From positions 142,408 to 206,407 of the forward strand of contig BGKB01000131.1 of assembly GCA_003116975.1 (NCBI GenBank): DNA of 64,000 nucleotides, given 5' to 3'. The translations under genes were made by a program, and so were the position numbers. Shown piece by piece: positions 48,872-59,318 of the stretch; positions within the stretch are counted from its first letter, which is position 1; each line of letters opens with the position of its first letter. Under the pieces are notes generated by a model. The model worked only from the letters and a program-made list of their open reading frames with translations, was not told the origin of the DNA and did not search any database. Source of the DNA: Aurantiochytrium sp. KH105 (Eukaryota; Sar; Bigyra; Thraustochytrida; Thraustochytriidae).

Positions 48872-50016
48872 GAATTCTCCGAACCCTGGCTGCGAACTAT
48901 GTGTTTTTTGGGTTCCCCCAAGAAACAAAAGGAAAAAGATAATACGCGAAAGCGAACCCTGCCTCTCTCGCTCTCGAATGGTGTTGTACTCTACTCGCTG
49001 CTCCTGTGCCTTGGAATCTCACGTCTTCAGCGAGCCATGGCCACAAATGAATCTATCTTCCCCATTGTGACACCTGCTTCTTGATTGTTCCCTTTTTCTT
49101 CTTCTTTTGCACTCTGGACATCTTTGTTGCTGTCAATGAAGAGGAATGCCAGGCGGGTTTGATGAACAAAGTTCTTCTTCACTCGCATTCGCCATCCTTT
49201 CCGCTCTTCATCTCAATGTTGTTCCGCGAACCGCCCCATTCTTCACCCCACTGAGCGACGCTGTGCAAAGGGTCCTTTTATCGCACTATGTAGGCCTAGT
49301 AGTAAATGCATCAACTGAGTGAGCCTGCTTATCTCTGACAGTGAGTAAGACAAGGACTGACTGTGAGATAGGCCTAGCCGGAGATAGCTATGAAAATACG
49401 CCAGGGAGACCAAGCCAAGACGTTGGCCTTTCCTTGGGCTCCCTCGAACAACCCGGGCGGCAGATCTCAAGGCTTGGAGCCAGGCCCCGCGCCCAGACTG
49501 CGTCCTCGCAGACTCTCGGCAGCAAGGGTCGCTTGCTGACGCGACGTAGTGGCCGTCGCGAGCGAGCAAGGGGAGGCCATCTTGGCTCATCTCATCTCAA
49601 CTCGCATCTTGCCCCAGACTCCGCGCCGCCCTCGGATCTCCTTCGACAGACGGGGCACGTGGGCGGCCCGCGCACGCCCTCGGCCCCGGGAGCGCGCCCG
49701 GCCCGCCGCGAGCGGCCAGGTCCGGGAAAGAGGAGGACATCGGCGCCATCTCGACTCGCGCGGCCGAGCCCAGACCAGCAACGCGCGAGGACGGGCTCGC
49801 GGCGGCCTGCAGCGGCGGCGGCGGCTCGCGACGGCGGCGACGACGCTCGCAGTCGAGGCTGCGCGCCCCCCACGCCCGCCGCCTTGCCTCGCGCCGGATC
49901 GCGTGCGACGCTTGCGCGCGACGAGCCCGGCGTCCGAGGACGGCCAGGAGGACACCGCGGACGACGCCGACGGCGGCGGCGTCTGCCTTGCGGCAGAGCG
50001 CGCGACGGAGGCCGAC
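48872..50016. other. Spacer between EF-hand and ELM2/PHD genes
   Basis: The first 600 bases are the 3' flank of the EF-hand gene. The rest is GC-rich 5' DNA of the next gene, in which the frame is open from a GTG at 49549 but is Arg/Pro-rich and lacks an ATG. Two TAGGCCTA palindromes occur at 49291 and 49369. Confidence 0.5.
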
Positions 50017-53000
50017 ATGAAGGCCGGCGATCGTGCCGCGGGCGCCGCCGAAAAGGCGTCGCTTGACCGCCCAGACGCGCGCCGCTCCGGCGACGACGAA
50101 ATCGACCCAGGCGAAAAGCAGAAATCGCCTCGCCAGTCACCGCGTCGCAGAGGGCCGCCGCCAAACCTTGCCGTGCTCGGGGAGGCCGCGCCGCCACCAG
50201 CGGACGAAGGTGAAACAACGTCTCAGGCGGAGGGTGACACGAATGACAGGGCCGGCCCGTCCGCAAATGGCGGCCTCGAAGATCACGACGCAGACATGCC
50301 CGACGCCCCTGACGCTGACCCGGCGCAGCAGCCAAGCAACGCCGCGAGTGACGACGTGAGTACACCCGCAAAAGTCGGATCTTCAGGCGCGCAAGACGAC
50401 AAGACCGATGCTAGGGATGGTTCTCTTGGCGAGCCCAAGGATGACGCTGACAAAATGCAGGATGATCACGAGGTTGATGATGACAATGACGACGACGATG
50501 ACGACGAAGATGATGATGACGATGATGATGCTAATGAAGCCGATGACGATGACGATGATGCGTCAAGCGGAAAGGGGGGTATCGACGTCAAGAACCAGAC
50601 AAAAAAGGAGGAAAAGGAGCAAAACAATCATGCCGAAGAGAACGGGACGGCAAAAATGCTCGCGCCCGATACTGCTGATGAAGAGAAAGCAAATGGCCAA
50701 GCCAACAAGACCGACAAAGACAAAGAGGCAACTCTCACGGTGGACACCGATCCCCCGCGGCCGCAACTTGGCGCCAATAGCAAGAACGGAACCCCTGTCA
50801 TCACAGCAGCCTCGCCAGGTTCATCAACCCGCAAACGGCGACGAAACAGCGTCGACTCTGCAAACGTTGCCAAGCGGGCTACACTTCGACCAAGACTTGG
50901 TGGATCGCAAGTGAAGGCAAGCCCTATGCTTGGCGTTGGCGGGCATGCTAGTCTCGCAGAAGGCGACGAGGACGAAATGGAAGTTGATCGCCCTGGCGAA
51001 AGCTACCCTATTCGTCATCCTCGGTACGAAATGGATGCATACCAAGCTCCACTGCCTGAATTGCGCGACCGCAAGGAGCTTCTCTCGCCCGCAGAGGGCA
51101 CCTTTGTTACTCTCGACGAGCTTCCCATGCGGCATATGCAGCTTCAAATTGATGAGAATGTCGTCTGGCGAGGGCGCAAGAATCCCGCCATTTCATCACG
51201 CGCAATCGATGAGTATCTCTTCTTTTGTCGCCAACTCACGCGCGAGAAACCTGTCACCGGATCGCACTTTTGGACGCGCCCTAAAACGAAGCGTCTGAAG
51301 AAAGTTCCGACAGCAGCTTCACTCGAATCGACCGCCTCCGCAGGCGGCCCGAACAGCGCGGGTAACGGGGCCAATGGCGCCGATCTAGTCGCTGAAGAGC
51401 CCGACGACGTGGAAGACACCGATAAAGCTTCTGACCAGGGGCTTACAGGCGCCGTGGCCGAGCCGCCTTTACCCAACGATCTCGAGCTGCGGCCCGCCGA
51501 GTCCGACGAGCAAGCTCTCGAGTTCTTGCACCGCTGCGAGTACGATATCAAACGCGCGAAATTCATGCTCCTTGCAGCGCATGGCGCCGGTACAGACAGC
51601 GCTTCAATTGAACGCAAAGCAAGACTTGGCCTCCCCGGACCTGGCACGGTGCGCACGCCCCGCCAAGGCAAAAGTACGCCAACCTTTGCCTGGGATGCCG
51701 CCTCCTCAGGTGCAGACGATGGCGCCGGGACTGCCTCGCCCGCAGAGACGAGCGGCACAACAAGGGTACGCCGGGCCGCTTCTGCGGCGTCGACAGCGAG
51801 CGCGAATAGCAATGGTGCGAATTCGGGCGCCAAGGGTCTCAAAAACTGGGTCACAAGCGCGCGATCCGCGCTTGCGGGCCGGCAGCCTGGAACCCCAACA
51901 CGACGAAAGCTCCTGCAGCTCCTTCAAGAGTATGCTTTCGTCCGCGCTGATTCCAACGATGCCAAAGCTGTCGCGAGCGCCAGCGAAGTGGCCGCACAAG
52001 TTGAGAAAAAACTCAAAGAAGTTGACGACTGGATCGCCAACGCGCACGACGCCGTTTCTTTGACAAAGCCGGACGGCCACTGGACGCTCCAAGAGCTCCA
52101 AGAATTTGTCAGCTCGGTGCCATCAGGGGTCCGCCTCGCCGAACTCGACTGTCTCAACAGCGTATACGCCTCGTGCGTCTCGCTGCAAGAAGACTTTACA
52201 CGCGTCATGAAGACCGATGTCACGCCGCCCCCGTCGCTCAACGAACTGCGTCTTGTTCTTCGCCGCGCGCAAGAGCTCCCGCTTGACCTTCCGGGGATTG
52301 AAGACGCTCAAAAACGCGTCACGCATATCGAGAGGCTCGCGGAAGAGATTCTTGACATCATTCCTGCAAACCGATATTGGCGTAAACAACTCGTCATGCC
52401 GTCCAAGTCGAAACGGGTCGCAACGAAACGTTGGGAATCACAGCCCCTTGCGACACTTCGTGCCAAACTGCAAGAGGCAGAAGCTTGCCGCGTGAGCTTT
52501 CCCACGCAGCGTCTCCTGAAATACTATGTTGACGAAGCCGACGCTTGGCTCAAGCGGTGCGAGGACGCCAGCAATGGCGAAAACGTGGATGTCAAGCTCC
52601 TTCTCAAACTTGTCAAACAGGCCGAGGTGCTCCCGGTGGATTTGACTGCCGAGCGCGAGCGCCTTGACGCTCAGCTGCGCCGCGCCCAAGAATGCATCGC
52701 CAAGGTTCGTAACGCTGTGCCTCGCGCAGGAAAAACCACCCGCGGCGCTCAGGACATGGACAAGATGGAGCTCGAAACACTGCGTGCTCTCAAGAACGAG
52801 GCCATTTCGATTGGCATCAAACAGGATGATGTTGACGATATGCAGCGCATCGTCGATGAGGCCGACGCTTGGAAAGCTCGCGCCAGGGCTGCCCTCGAGG
52901 ATGTCGATGCAGTTGACGCCGAAACACTTAACAGTCTCATTGCCGAATCTGACCAAGTCCCAGTCATCATGCCCGAGACCGATTTTCTCTTGGCTCAGGT

Positions 53001-56000
53001 TGAGAGCAAGCAGGTGTGCGAGCAGATTCGAGCCGCCATCGACTCTCAGAGCGTGTCCTTGAGGAACCTTACCAAACTCGTCAACAAGCTCTCAAAGCTA
53101 CGCAAGACGCTCCAGGTCGGCGGCCAGCCCAAAAGTCTCGATGCTGGCAAGTGCGAGAACCTGGCGCGCAATATTGTAAACAATGCCGTTGATTGGGTCC
53201 AGCGCGCCCACTTTCTGTGCCGTGTTGTGCGTGAGGAGGATTTTGGCGGCGAGGAAAAGGTCAAGCCCAAGAAGCGCAAACGAAATTACAAAAAGTTTGG
53301 CAACCAAAAGACCAAGCTGCAAGGTCCATTTGCTGCCTACGAGCGCGTCACGTTTTCCATGTTTGCCAATTTTTACAAGGATGGCGCGGAAATGCCAGTG
53401 GATTTGTCTTTGCCCCTTCAAGATCTCATTACCTTGCGCGGGGACCTCGAAGTCACCAAGGCCAGTCTTCGCGCTTTCATTTCTAGTTGCGGCGTCAAGG
53501 ACAATCTCAAGGTCCTTTGCTCAGAAGGTGATGCCGAGAATGTTGTCCCGCTCCCGGCCTCCAACGCAGCAGAGGCCAAAGACAAAGACGCAACCCCGAC
53601 GAAATCGTTGAGCACAGCAGAGCCCATGGACGTTTCCAACGAATCTGCTGCCACGGAGACGCAGACTGATACTCTTGCCTCCAGTTCTCAAGACAATACT
53701 ACGCTGGACGCTGCCAAGGCCGTTGCGTCGGATGCAGCCGTGGCTCCAGCAGCTGCGGCGCTCGAGAACGGCACTGACGCTGCGCCCGATACGTCCAAGA
53801 CAGAGGTCGCCAAGAGCAAGAAGCCTTCGCTTTCAGACATTAAGCTTACCTTGGACAAGTGCCTCATGGTCAGCGTGGCGACAGTGGAGGAGGTTCTGCT
53901 CCGGCAGGCGTTTGAGGGTGGCATCGCTTGGATTGCAAAGGCCCTGGCGCTCACGCCACACCGCACAGAGTGGGAAGGCGTGGCCGCCTTGCCCAAGTCG
54001 GAAGCAGAAGAGCTCTCGCTTGAGTCAATCAAACAATTGTTGGAGGAGGCGCCGTCACTCTATGTAGACGTGAGCGAGCTGACAAGCGATCTCGAGGGGA
54101 CCTTGGACAAGATCAACGAATGGAAGCAGTCTGCTTCCAATCTCATGTCCGCGTACGAGGCGAAACTCGCCGAGGCGTCGGTCTCGTGGACCGCAGCGCA
54201 TGCAGATAGCAATGGAGACGATGAGACCATGGAGGACGCGGAATCGGCACAAGATGATACTTTGGGCAGAAGCGAGATGGCGGCTGTGAAGATGGCTCTT
54301 GGAATGGACTCATTGCTCGGACGTACGAAACGGGAAACGGTGAAAAAACGAGCCTCGAGTGCGGGTTCGGCCAAGCCCGGGAGCGCTGCCGCCGTTGCTG
54401 CAGCACGGGCGCAAGAGCAACTGGAGCGCGACGCTGAGCTCGGGCTGGTGCCACGCCAGGAAGAGGCCGTCAATTGGGCCAATTTTGAGGCCGGTCTTGA
54501 TGCCATGGTTGCGTCCAAGTTCCCCGAGCTCGGCTCGATGGATCCAATGACCTCGCAAGATGCAATGCAGCTCTTTGCAGTCCCAACACCCGAAGAAGGC
54601 AAAACAACAAATGAGAACACAGACGGCAGCAGCGATGGCAGCGATACCTCCTTTAAGATGCTTCCCGATGATTTTGCGACCATGGCGGCTGACGCTCGCA
54701 AGCTGTGCGATCGTCTCGAGAACGAGCCTGTTGCCCAGGTGGCAGAGCGTGAACCTGCTGTACAAAAGGCGCGCTGGCTCGCAGAGGCTGGTGACTTTCT
54801 CGATAAAGCGGGCAAGGCCCTTCGGGGAACCACTGAGGCCGATATGGATACTGTGCGCGCCCTCGTCGCTGATGGTGTGCGACTCAAAGAGGTCCGAATT
54901 GATGCAGAGGCCCATCATCTCAAGCCGTATTCGTTCAGCGGCTGCATCGCGCGCGGTACGAAGCGGTTGCAGCGCGTGGGTCGAAACATTTGTGCGTGGA
55001 ATCAGGTCACACAGAAACGACTGGGGCAGGCCAAGTCGGCTGCCGGCTTTTTAGCGCTGCGTGTGCTCGTCGCAGAGAAATTAGAACGTTCACTTTTCCC
55101 GACCTCGCCTGTGGAAGCAGAGGTACGCAGTGAACTGGGCAAGCTTGTCTTGTGGGCCAAGACGACGCACGAACGACTTTCACCTGAGCGTACCGGGCTC
55201 GGTAAAGCAGATGAGATCGAGCGGCTCGCAGCTGAAGGCGCAAAACTCAAGGTGAACTTTGCCGAGGTGAAGGAACTTCGATCCGCGCTGCGGCGTGCCA
55301 CAGCTTGGCTCAAGTCTCTCAAACGATCCGGCATTGAGTCCGGCACGGCGAGCGTGGACCACCTCGTGGAGCTTCTTGATCAAAGCGAGGCGATTCCTGT
55401 TGACTTGAGCGAGCACACGCGCGTTCTCAAGGAGGCCACGCGGCAATACTGTCTGTGTCGTCGCGGGTACACGAACGAGATGCTGGCGTGCTCCTACTGC
55501 GACGAATGGTTTCACATTGGCTGCGTCAATATTTCGCCAACGCATGCCAAACGCTGCGCGCGCTTTTGTTGTCCATTGTGCTCGGTAAACCGTACCTCAC
55601 TCGCACAGCTTGGGCTGGCGCGCGCAGCCATTGCCCGCGTGCGCGTTTCATGGAATGCGCGAATGGCCCGCATGGCAGACGATGGCGGCTCCGGGGCCAA
55701 GGATGCCGGAGCTGCGACGGAAGCTTTGCGTGCGCTCGCCCTCTGGATGGAACAGGCCGCGCCGCTGGTGGACCACGTCGTGTCGGCTGGCGAAGGTCCA
55801 TACGATGCATCGATGAAAACTGCTCTTGCGGGACTTGAAGACGGGCCCGCAGGCGCCAAGCGGTGCGCGGACGTTGCGCACGTCAAGATGGCGCTCCAAT
55901 TTCGCCTGTGGTCTGGGGATTCTGTGAGACGATTGCGTGGTCGTCGCGCAGAACTCGAAGACTATGACAAGATCCGTAGCGCGGCGGCGAGCGCAGTGGA

Positions 56001-56691
56001 TGCTGGTCAGCACGAGTTTTTCAAGTTTGTGTCGGGCGTCCACCGTCGAGCGCAGCTCTGGTCGTCGCGTGCGAATGCAGCTCTTCATACTCCAGTGGGT
56101 CGAATGTCTCAGGAGGACCTTCTCAAGGAGCTTGAGAATATCGCTTCTGCAGCTCAGCATATACCTGTGGACTTGCCCGAAGAATTGGCGGTCTCCTCGG
56201 CGGTCATGGACGAGGCAAACCGCTACTGCTTTTGCCAGGGGCTCAATCTGGGTACGCTCATGGTGTTCTGCGACTCGTGTCAAAAGTGGTTGCATGCAAA
56301 GTGCTGCGAAGTTGACGTCTCAACACCAGAGGAAGCGTACGCTTATTTTCAGTGCCCTACTTGCTGCGAAGCGAAGGGGGTACCATACGAGGTGCCAAAG
56401 ATCAAGTATGAACGAGCGCAGGGAATAACGCCAGAGTCCACGCAGGCAACGAAGCAAGAGTCTGTATCAGCTGATGCACCACATCAAAAGGTAAAGGATG
56501 CCACAACCGCAGGTGTCGGTCCCGCACCGAGCACGGATGGCGCAAGCACGTTCGTACAAAGTAGCGCTCCAAGTGGAGCCGATGGCTCTGCGAGTAGCAT
56601 ACCAGCGACTGCAGCCTCTAACGTGGCCAACAGCAACAACCCATCTGAGTCCGCAAACGTTGAACCAGCGTCTTCATCAATGGAAGCGTAA
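50017..56691 (+). CDS. Chromatin-type protein: ELM2-like region, PLU-1-like repeats and two PHD fingers
   Basis: ATG 50017 is the first in-frame ATG and gives 2224 residues. An acidic N-terminus (Asp-rich about 148-190) precedes an ELM2-like region (about 329-524, with IDEYLFFCRQL and ALEFLHRCEYDIKRAKFMLL). From about 660 to 2060 helical units recur, many containing a (L/I)PVDL signature followed by an Ala-Trp helix, as in the PLU-1 region of KDM5 proteins. PHD finger 1 begins at C1812 (YCLCRRG, then CSYCDEWFHIGC and CPLC) and PHD2 at C2071 (YCFCQG, then CDSCQKWLHAKC and CPTC); both keep the Cys4-His-Cys3 pattern. No JmjN, ARID or JmjC domain is visible, so demethylase activity is not expected. 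PHD fingers suggest histone-tail reading; ELM2 regions recruit deacetylases in animals. Confidence 0.82.
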   Translation: MKAGDRAAGAAEKASLDRPDARRSGDDEIDPGEKQKSPRQSPRRRGPPPNLAVLGEAAPPPADEGETTSQAEGDTNDRAGPSANGGLEDHDADMPDAPDADPAQQPSNAASDDVSTPAKVGSSGAQDDKTDARDGSLGEPKDDADKMQDDHEVDDDNDDDDDDEDDDDDDDANEADDDDDDASSGKGGIDVKNQTKKEEKEQNNHAEENGTAKMLAPDTADEEKANGQANKTDKDKEATLTVDTDPPRPQLGANSKNGTPVITAASPGSSTRKRRRNSVDSANVAKRATLRPRLGGSQVKASPMLGVGGHASLAEGDEDEMEVDRPGESYPIRHPRYEMDAYQAPLPELRDRKELLSPAEGTFVTLDELPMRHMQLQIDENVVWRGRKNPAISSRAIDEYLFFCRQLTREKPVTGSHFWTRPKTKRLKKVPTAASLESTASAGGPNSAGNGANGADLVAEEPDDVEDTDKASDQGLTGAVAEPPLPNDLELRPAESDEQALEFLHRCEYDIKRAKFMLLAAHGAGTDSASIERKARLGLPGPGTVRTPRQGKSTPTFAWDAASSGADDGAGTASPAETSGTTRVRRAASAASTASANSNGANSGAKGLKNWVTSARSALAGRQPGTPTRRKLLQLLQEYAFVRADSNDAKAVASASEVAAQVEKKLKEVDDWIANAHDAVSLTKPDGHWTLQELQEFVSSVPSGVRLAELDCLNSVYASCVSLQEDFTRVMKTDVTPPPSLNELRLVLRRAQELPLDLPGIEDAQKRVTHIERLAEEILDIIPANRYWRKQLVMPSKSKRVATKRWESQPLATLRAKLQEAEACRVSFPTQRLLKYYVDEADAWLKRCEDASNGENVDVKLLLKLVKQAEVLPVDLTAERERLDAQLRRAQECIAKVRNAVPRAGKTTRGAQDMDKMELETLRALKNEAISIGIKQDDVDDMQRIVDEADAWKARARAALEDVDAVDAETLNSLIAESDQVPVIMPETDFLLAQVESKQVCEQIRAAIDSQSVSLRNLTKLVNKLSKLRKTLQVGGQPKSLDAGKCENLARNIVNNAVDWVQRAHFLCRVVREEDFGGEEKVKPKKRKRNYKKFGNQKTKLQGPFAAYERVTFSMFANFYKDGAEMPVDLSLPLQDLITLRGDLEVTKASLRAFISSCGVKDNLKVLCSEGDAENVVPLPASNAAEAKDKDATPTKSLSTAEPMDVSNESAATETQTDTLASSSQDNTTLDAAKAVASDAAVAPAAAALENGTDAAPDTSKTEVAKSKKPSLSDIKLTLDKCLMVSVATVEEVLLRQAFEGGIAWIAKALALTPHRTEWEGVAALPKSEAEELSLESIKQLLEEAPSLYVDVSELTSDLEGTLDKINEWKQSASNLMSAYEAKLAEASVSWTAAHADSNGDDETMEDAESAQDDTLGRSEMAAVKMALGMDSLLGRTKRETVKKRASSAGSAKPGSAAAVAAARAQEQLERDAELGLVPRQEEAVNWANFEAGLDAMVASKFPELGSMDPMTSQDAMQLFAVPTPEEGKTTNENTDGSSDGSDTSFKMLPDDFATMAADARKLCDRLENEPVAQVAEREPAVQKARWLAEAGDFLDKAGKALRGTTEADMDTVRALVADGVRLKEVRIDAEAHHLKPYSFSGCIARGTKRLQRVGRNICAWNQVTQKRLGQAKSAAGFLALRVLVAEKLERSLFPTSPVEAEVRSELGKLVLWAKTTHERLSPERTGLGKADEIERLAAEGAKLKVNFAEVKELRSALRRATAWLKSLKRSGIESGTASVDHLVELLDQSEAIPVDLSEHTRVLKEATRQYCLCRRGYTNEMLACSYCDEWFHIGCVNISPTHAKRCARFCCPLCSVNRTSLAQLGLARAAIARVRVSWNARMARMADDGGSGAKDAGAATEALRALALWMEQAAPLVDHVVSAGEGPYDASMKTALAGLEDGPAGAKRCADVAHVKMALQFRLWSGDSVRRLRGRRAELEDYDKIRSAAASAVDAGQHEFFKFVSGVHRRAQLWSSRANAALHTPVGRMSQEDLLKELENIASAAQHIPVDLPEELAVSSAVMDEANRYCFCQGLNLGTLMVFCDSCQKWLHAKCCEVDVSTPEEAYAYFQCPTCCEAKGVPYEVPKIKYERAQGITPESTQATKQESVSADAPHQKVKDATTAGVGPAPSTDGASTFVQSSAPSGADGSASSIPATAASNVANSNNPSESANVEPASSSMEA

Positions 56692-57032
56692 ACAGCGTAT
56701 CAAGGTCGCGTGCATGGGTTGTCATGAAACGAAACGAAACGAAACGAAACAAAATGAAGACTTGCATCCTCAGGTCGAAGTTGCTCTTGGCCAACGTTTA
56801 TTTTATGTTGCCCAGCGCCTAGCGTGAGCTATGTTATATCGATTCTTTTTTCCTCTTTTACGTTTCGAGACAGGCCTAGGCCGTCAGGATGTAAGTGTGG
56901 GAAGTTCCTGCGGAAGAAGAGAATGAGTTGTGGGCCATACCAAAGATCACTTGAAAAGAATAAAGACAAGACAAAAAAGCAAAAGCATAAAATCTTGATG
57001 ACAGAGAAGAATCGAGACGGGAAAAAAAAATA
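56692..57032. other. Convergent 3' spacer
   Basis: Shared 3' flank of the ELM2/PHD (+) and eIF2B delta (-) genes. It contains a short (CGAAA)n run at about 56729-56750 and no gene. Confidence 0.5.
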
Positions 57033-58451
57033 TCAGGGAACCACCACCTCTTCCTTCTCACGAACAATGACTGGCACGGAGGTTACGGGGACGAGACCGA
57101 ACTCTGTGATCAGGGCGGAAATGTGGGCCTGAGGCGTAAGATCGTAGCGCAGATTTAAGAGCTCGAGGTTCGGGTCCTCATGCCAGCCGGCCAGGTTGCT
57201 CGGCCGGCCCTCGACACCATCCCAATCGTCTGCGAGAACAAGAGCGTCGGGGTTTCCGAGCTCGTTGTGCGTAATGCTGTCGAGCTGGACACGCTCGGAA
57301 AACTTGTGCGACTCGCAGCAAACCAGCACCGGCTTGTGCATACTCTTTGCCATCATTGCCACGAGAGCAGTACCAGCAGGGCCAAGAAGGGTTCCATTGG
57401 AAAGCATGGCTGCCGCCCCCAAGACCACCTTGGTAACGGATCCCATCATGTACGAGAGAGATGAAAGTTCAATAAAGACGCATGAAATTCCTGCACTGGC
57501 CAGGCGTTTGACAAGATCCTCTCCGTCATGCTCTGGGCGGCAGCTCACGACGACAACCTCGAAGGGTGTACCGCGCTCATGCGCAGCAAGAAGGAGCTTT
57601 TCAACGGCGCCAGTCTGCGAGAATGTGAGCACAACGTCGCCCTTGGAGATCTTTGTTAGGCCCACGCGAACGAGCTCCTCCTGGGCAAGCGTTACATTGG
57701 TATGCACGTATGAGTCAATGAGGCCAAGAAGCTGCTCTTTGGCCTCGGTTTCAGACAATTCTGGCGGCAGTGTGCTCACGCCGTTCAAAAGGTGCTTGAT
57801 GGCGTTGTTCATGCTGATGCTCGGGGGTCGGCACTTGTTAAGAAATTGAATCATGGGGTCAAGCCTGCCCGTCAGGTCGCGCGCCACACTTGCATTCTCG
57901 GGGCGCTCGTAATCGGCAATGGTCTCCTTGAAGGCCTGCATCATCGAGGCCATGCGCGTATTGGCACCACGGAGCTCGCCATTGGCAAACTTGAGCCCAA
58001 CCGCGATCACCGCGGGGTGCACATTGTTGTGCTCGCCAAGGTCGAGGCCCATCGTGGCCGAGTTCGTCTCCGCCCTGAAGGGGGCCAAGTGCGCAAAGGC
58101 GCTCGACAGCTTTTGGGGGTTGGCGCCCACGTCAGCTTTGCCTGCGTCGCTGGCGTTGGGCCGTGGCACCGGAGGCCGGCTCTGCGAGGACACCGGTCCT
58201 GCATTCTTTCCTGCGCCACCGGCTTTGCCTTTTCCAGCTGTGGCGGCCTGCTGTTTGGCGGCCTTTTCGCGCTCCTGCTTCTCGCGGCGTTCCTTCTTGG
58301 ACAGCTTGGGCTTGCTCGTGAGCTTATCTTTGTTCTTGGCCTCAAACTCGCGCCTTCGCCGTTCCTTCTCGGCCTTGCGGAGCTGCTCCTCTGTCATGCC
58401 CTGCTCCTGCGCCGCGTCCGCAGCACCTGCGGCACTTGCCTCGGCGCTCAT
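57033..58451 (-). CDS. Translation initiation factor eIF2B subunit delta
   Basis: ATG 58451 gives 472 residues; a longer frame begins only at a TTG. Residues 1-110 are Lys/Glu/Ala-rich and disordered, as in other delta subunits. The rest is the Rossmann-like IF-2B domain: CRPPSISMNNAIKHLLN, then SKGDVVLTFSQTGAVEKLLL, VVVSCRPEHDG, MGSVTKVVLGAAAMLSNGTL and GTALVAMMAKSMHKPVLVCCE, ending with TEFGLVPVTSVPVIVREKEE. This matches the human EIF2B4 pattern closely from memory. eIF2B is the decameric GDP-GTP exchange factor for eIF2; delta belongs to the regulatory subcomplex that senses phosphorylated eIF2 alpha in the integrated stress response. Convergent with the ELM2/PHD gene and divergent from NSUN2. 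Confidence 0.93.
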   Translation of the reverse strand: MSAEASAAGAADAAQEQGMTEEQLRKAEKERRRREFEAKNKDKLTSKPKLSKKERREKQEREKAAKQQAATAGKGKAGGAGKNAGPVSSQSRPPVPRPNASDAGKADVGANPQKLSSAFAHLAPFRAETNSATMGLDLGEHNNVHPAVIAVGLKFANGELRGANTRMASMMQAFKETIADYERPENASVARDLTGRLDPMIQFLNKCRPPSISMNNAIKHLLNGVSTLPPELSETEAKEQLLGLIDSYVHTNVTLAQEELVRVGLTKISKGDVVLTFSQTGAVEKLLLAAHERGTPFEVVVVSCRPEHDGEDLVKRLASAGISCVFIELSSLSYMMGSVTKVVLGAAAMLSNGTLLGPAGTALVAMMAKSMHKPVLVCCESHKFSERVQLDSITHNELGNPDALVLADDWDGVEGRPSNLAGWHEDPNLELLNLRYDLTPQAHISALITEFGLVPVTSVPVIVREKEEVVVP

Positions 58452-59318
58452 GGTCGCTCTTGCTGGCGTCGAAGTCGTCGTCGTCGTCGTCGCGGGTCGC
58501 GATGCCCCCAAAATACTCTCTCCCGGGCCACGCGCGGCTCGGGAGACCTCGTGCGGACAGCGAGCAAAGACGCGGCAGATCGCGCTGGGGATCCTACAGC
58601 TTCTGCGCGTCGCGAGTGGCGCGCGGATCGCTTGGGCCAGGAGACTGCGCGGCGGCCAAGCTTTCTTGGCGCTCTGCGGCCTCGGGTTTGTTGCACTTGC
58701 GCGCGTCGCCGAAAGTCACGTATCGTCGGTACAAGTGAGTTTTTGCGTCTATAACTCACTTTCTTTGGACCAACACTGGAAACTAACAAACTAGCGTTAG
58801 CTTATCTCGATGGTGGAAATTGGCACATGTGTCGTCAGCTTCTTATCCCAGGTGTGCTAGTAACCTGTACGATGCAGAGCTGTGCATGTCTCGCATTTCA
58901 TCTTGGCCTCAGACATCAACCTTGTATAATAACTACATTGTTTTGCTGTGTGATTTCCCTTCGCTCATTCCCAAGATGTTTCATTCAATAAGCTCCATTT
59001 CTTCAGGATACATGACAGGGCCTACTGCATTCGATCCCTTTTCTCTAGGCCTAAAGCAAGGACAAGCGAATCTGGCGTCACATTCTCCACGCTCGTGCTC
59101 TCCATTCCTGGCGATCTCCAATGGTCTACATTTCCTAAAGTGAAGAATGGCGCGAATTCCGCATTTGCAAATCGCGCCCACAAGCGGAGAATGCGCGGCC
59201 CAAGTGCGGCAAAACCAAGGGCCACGGCAGGAGCGGCCATACCGAGATCGAAGAGCTCGCTGCGCGACGGTCTTGCGCGCGCGTGGAGGGCACGAGGACG
59301 GCGGAGGGCGGCGAGAAG
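58452..59318. other. Divergent intergenic spacer (eIF2B delta and NSUN2-type genes)
   Basis: The 870 bases hold both promoters. It is the shortest divergent spacer of the window and lacks microsatellites of note apart from a short GTC run (58472-58490). A TAGGCCTA palindrome lies at 59046. No gene is seen. Confidence 0.5.

Noticed and set aside
49549-50016. Extension of the ELM2/PHD protein
   Set aside because: The extra frame begins with GTG and contains no ATG before 50017; its composition is Arg/Pro-rich like other 5' spacers.
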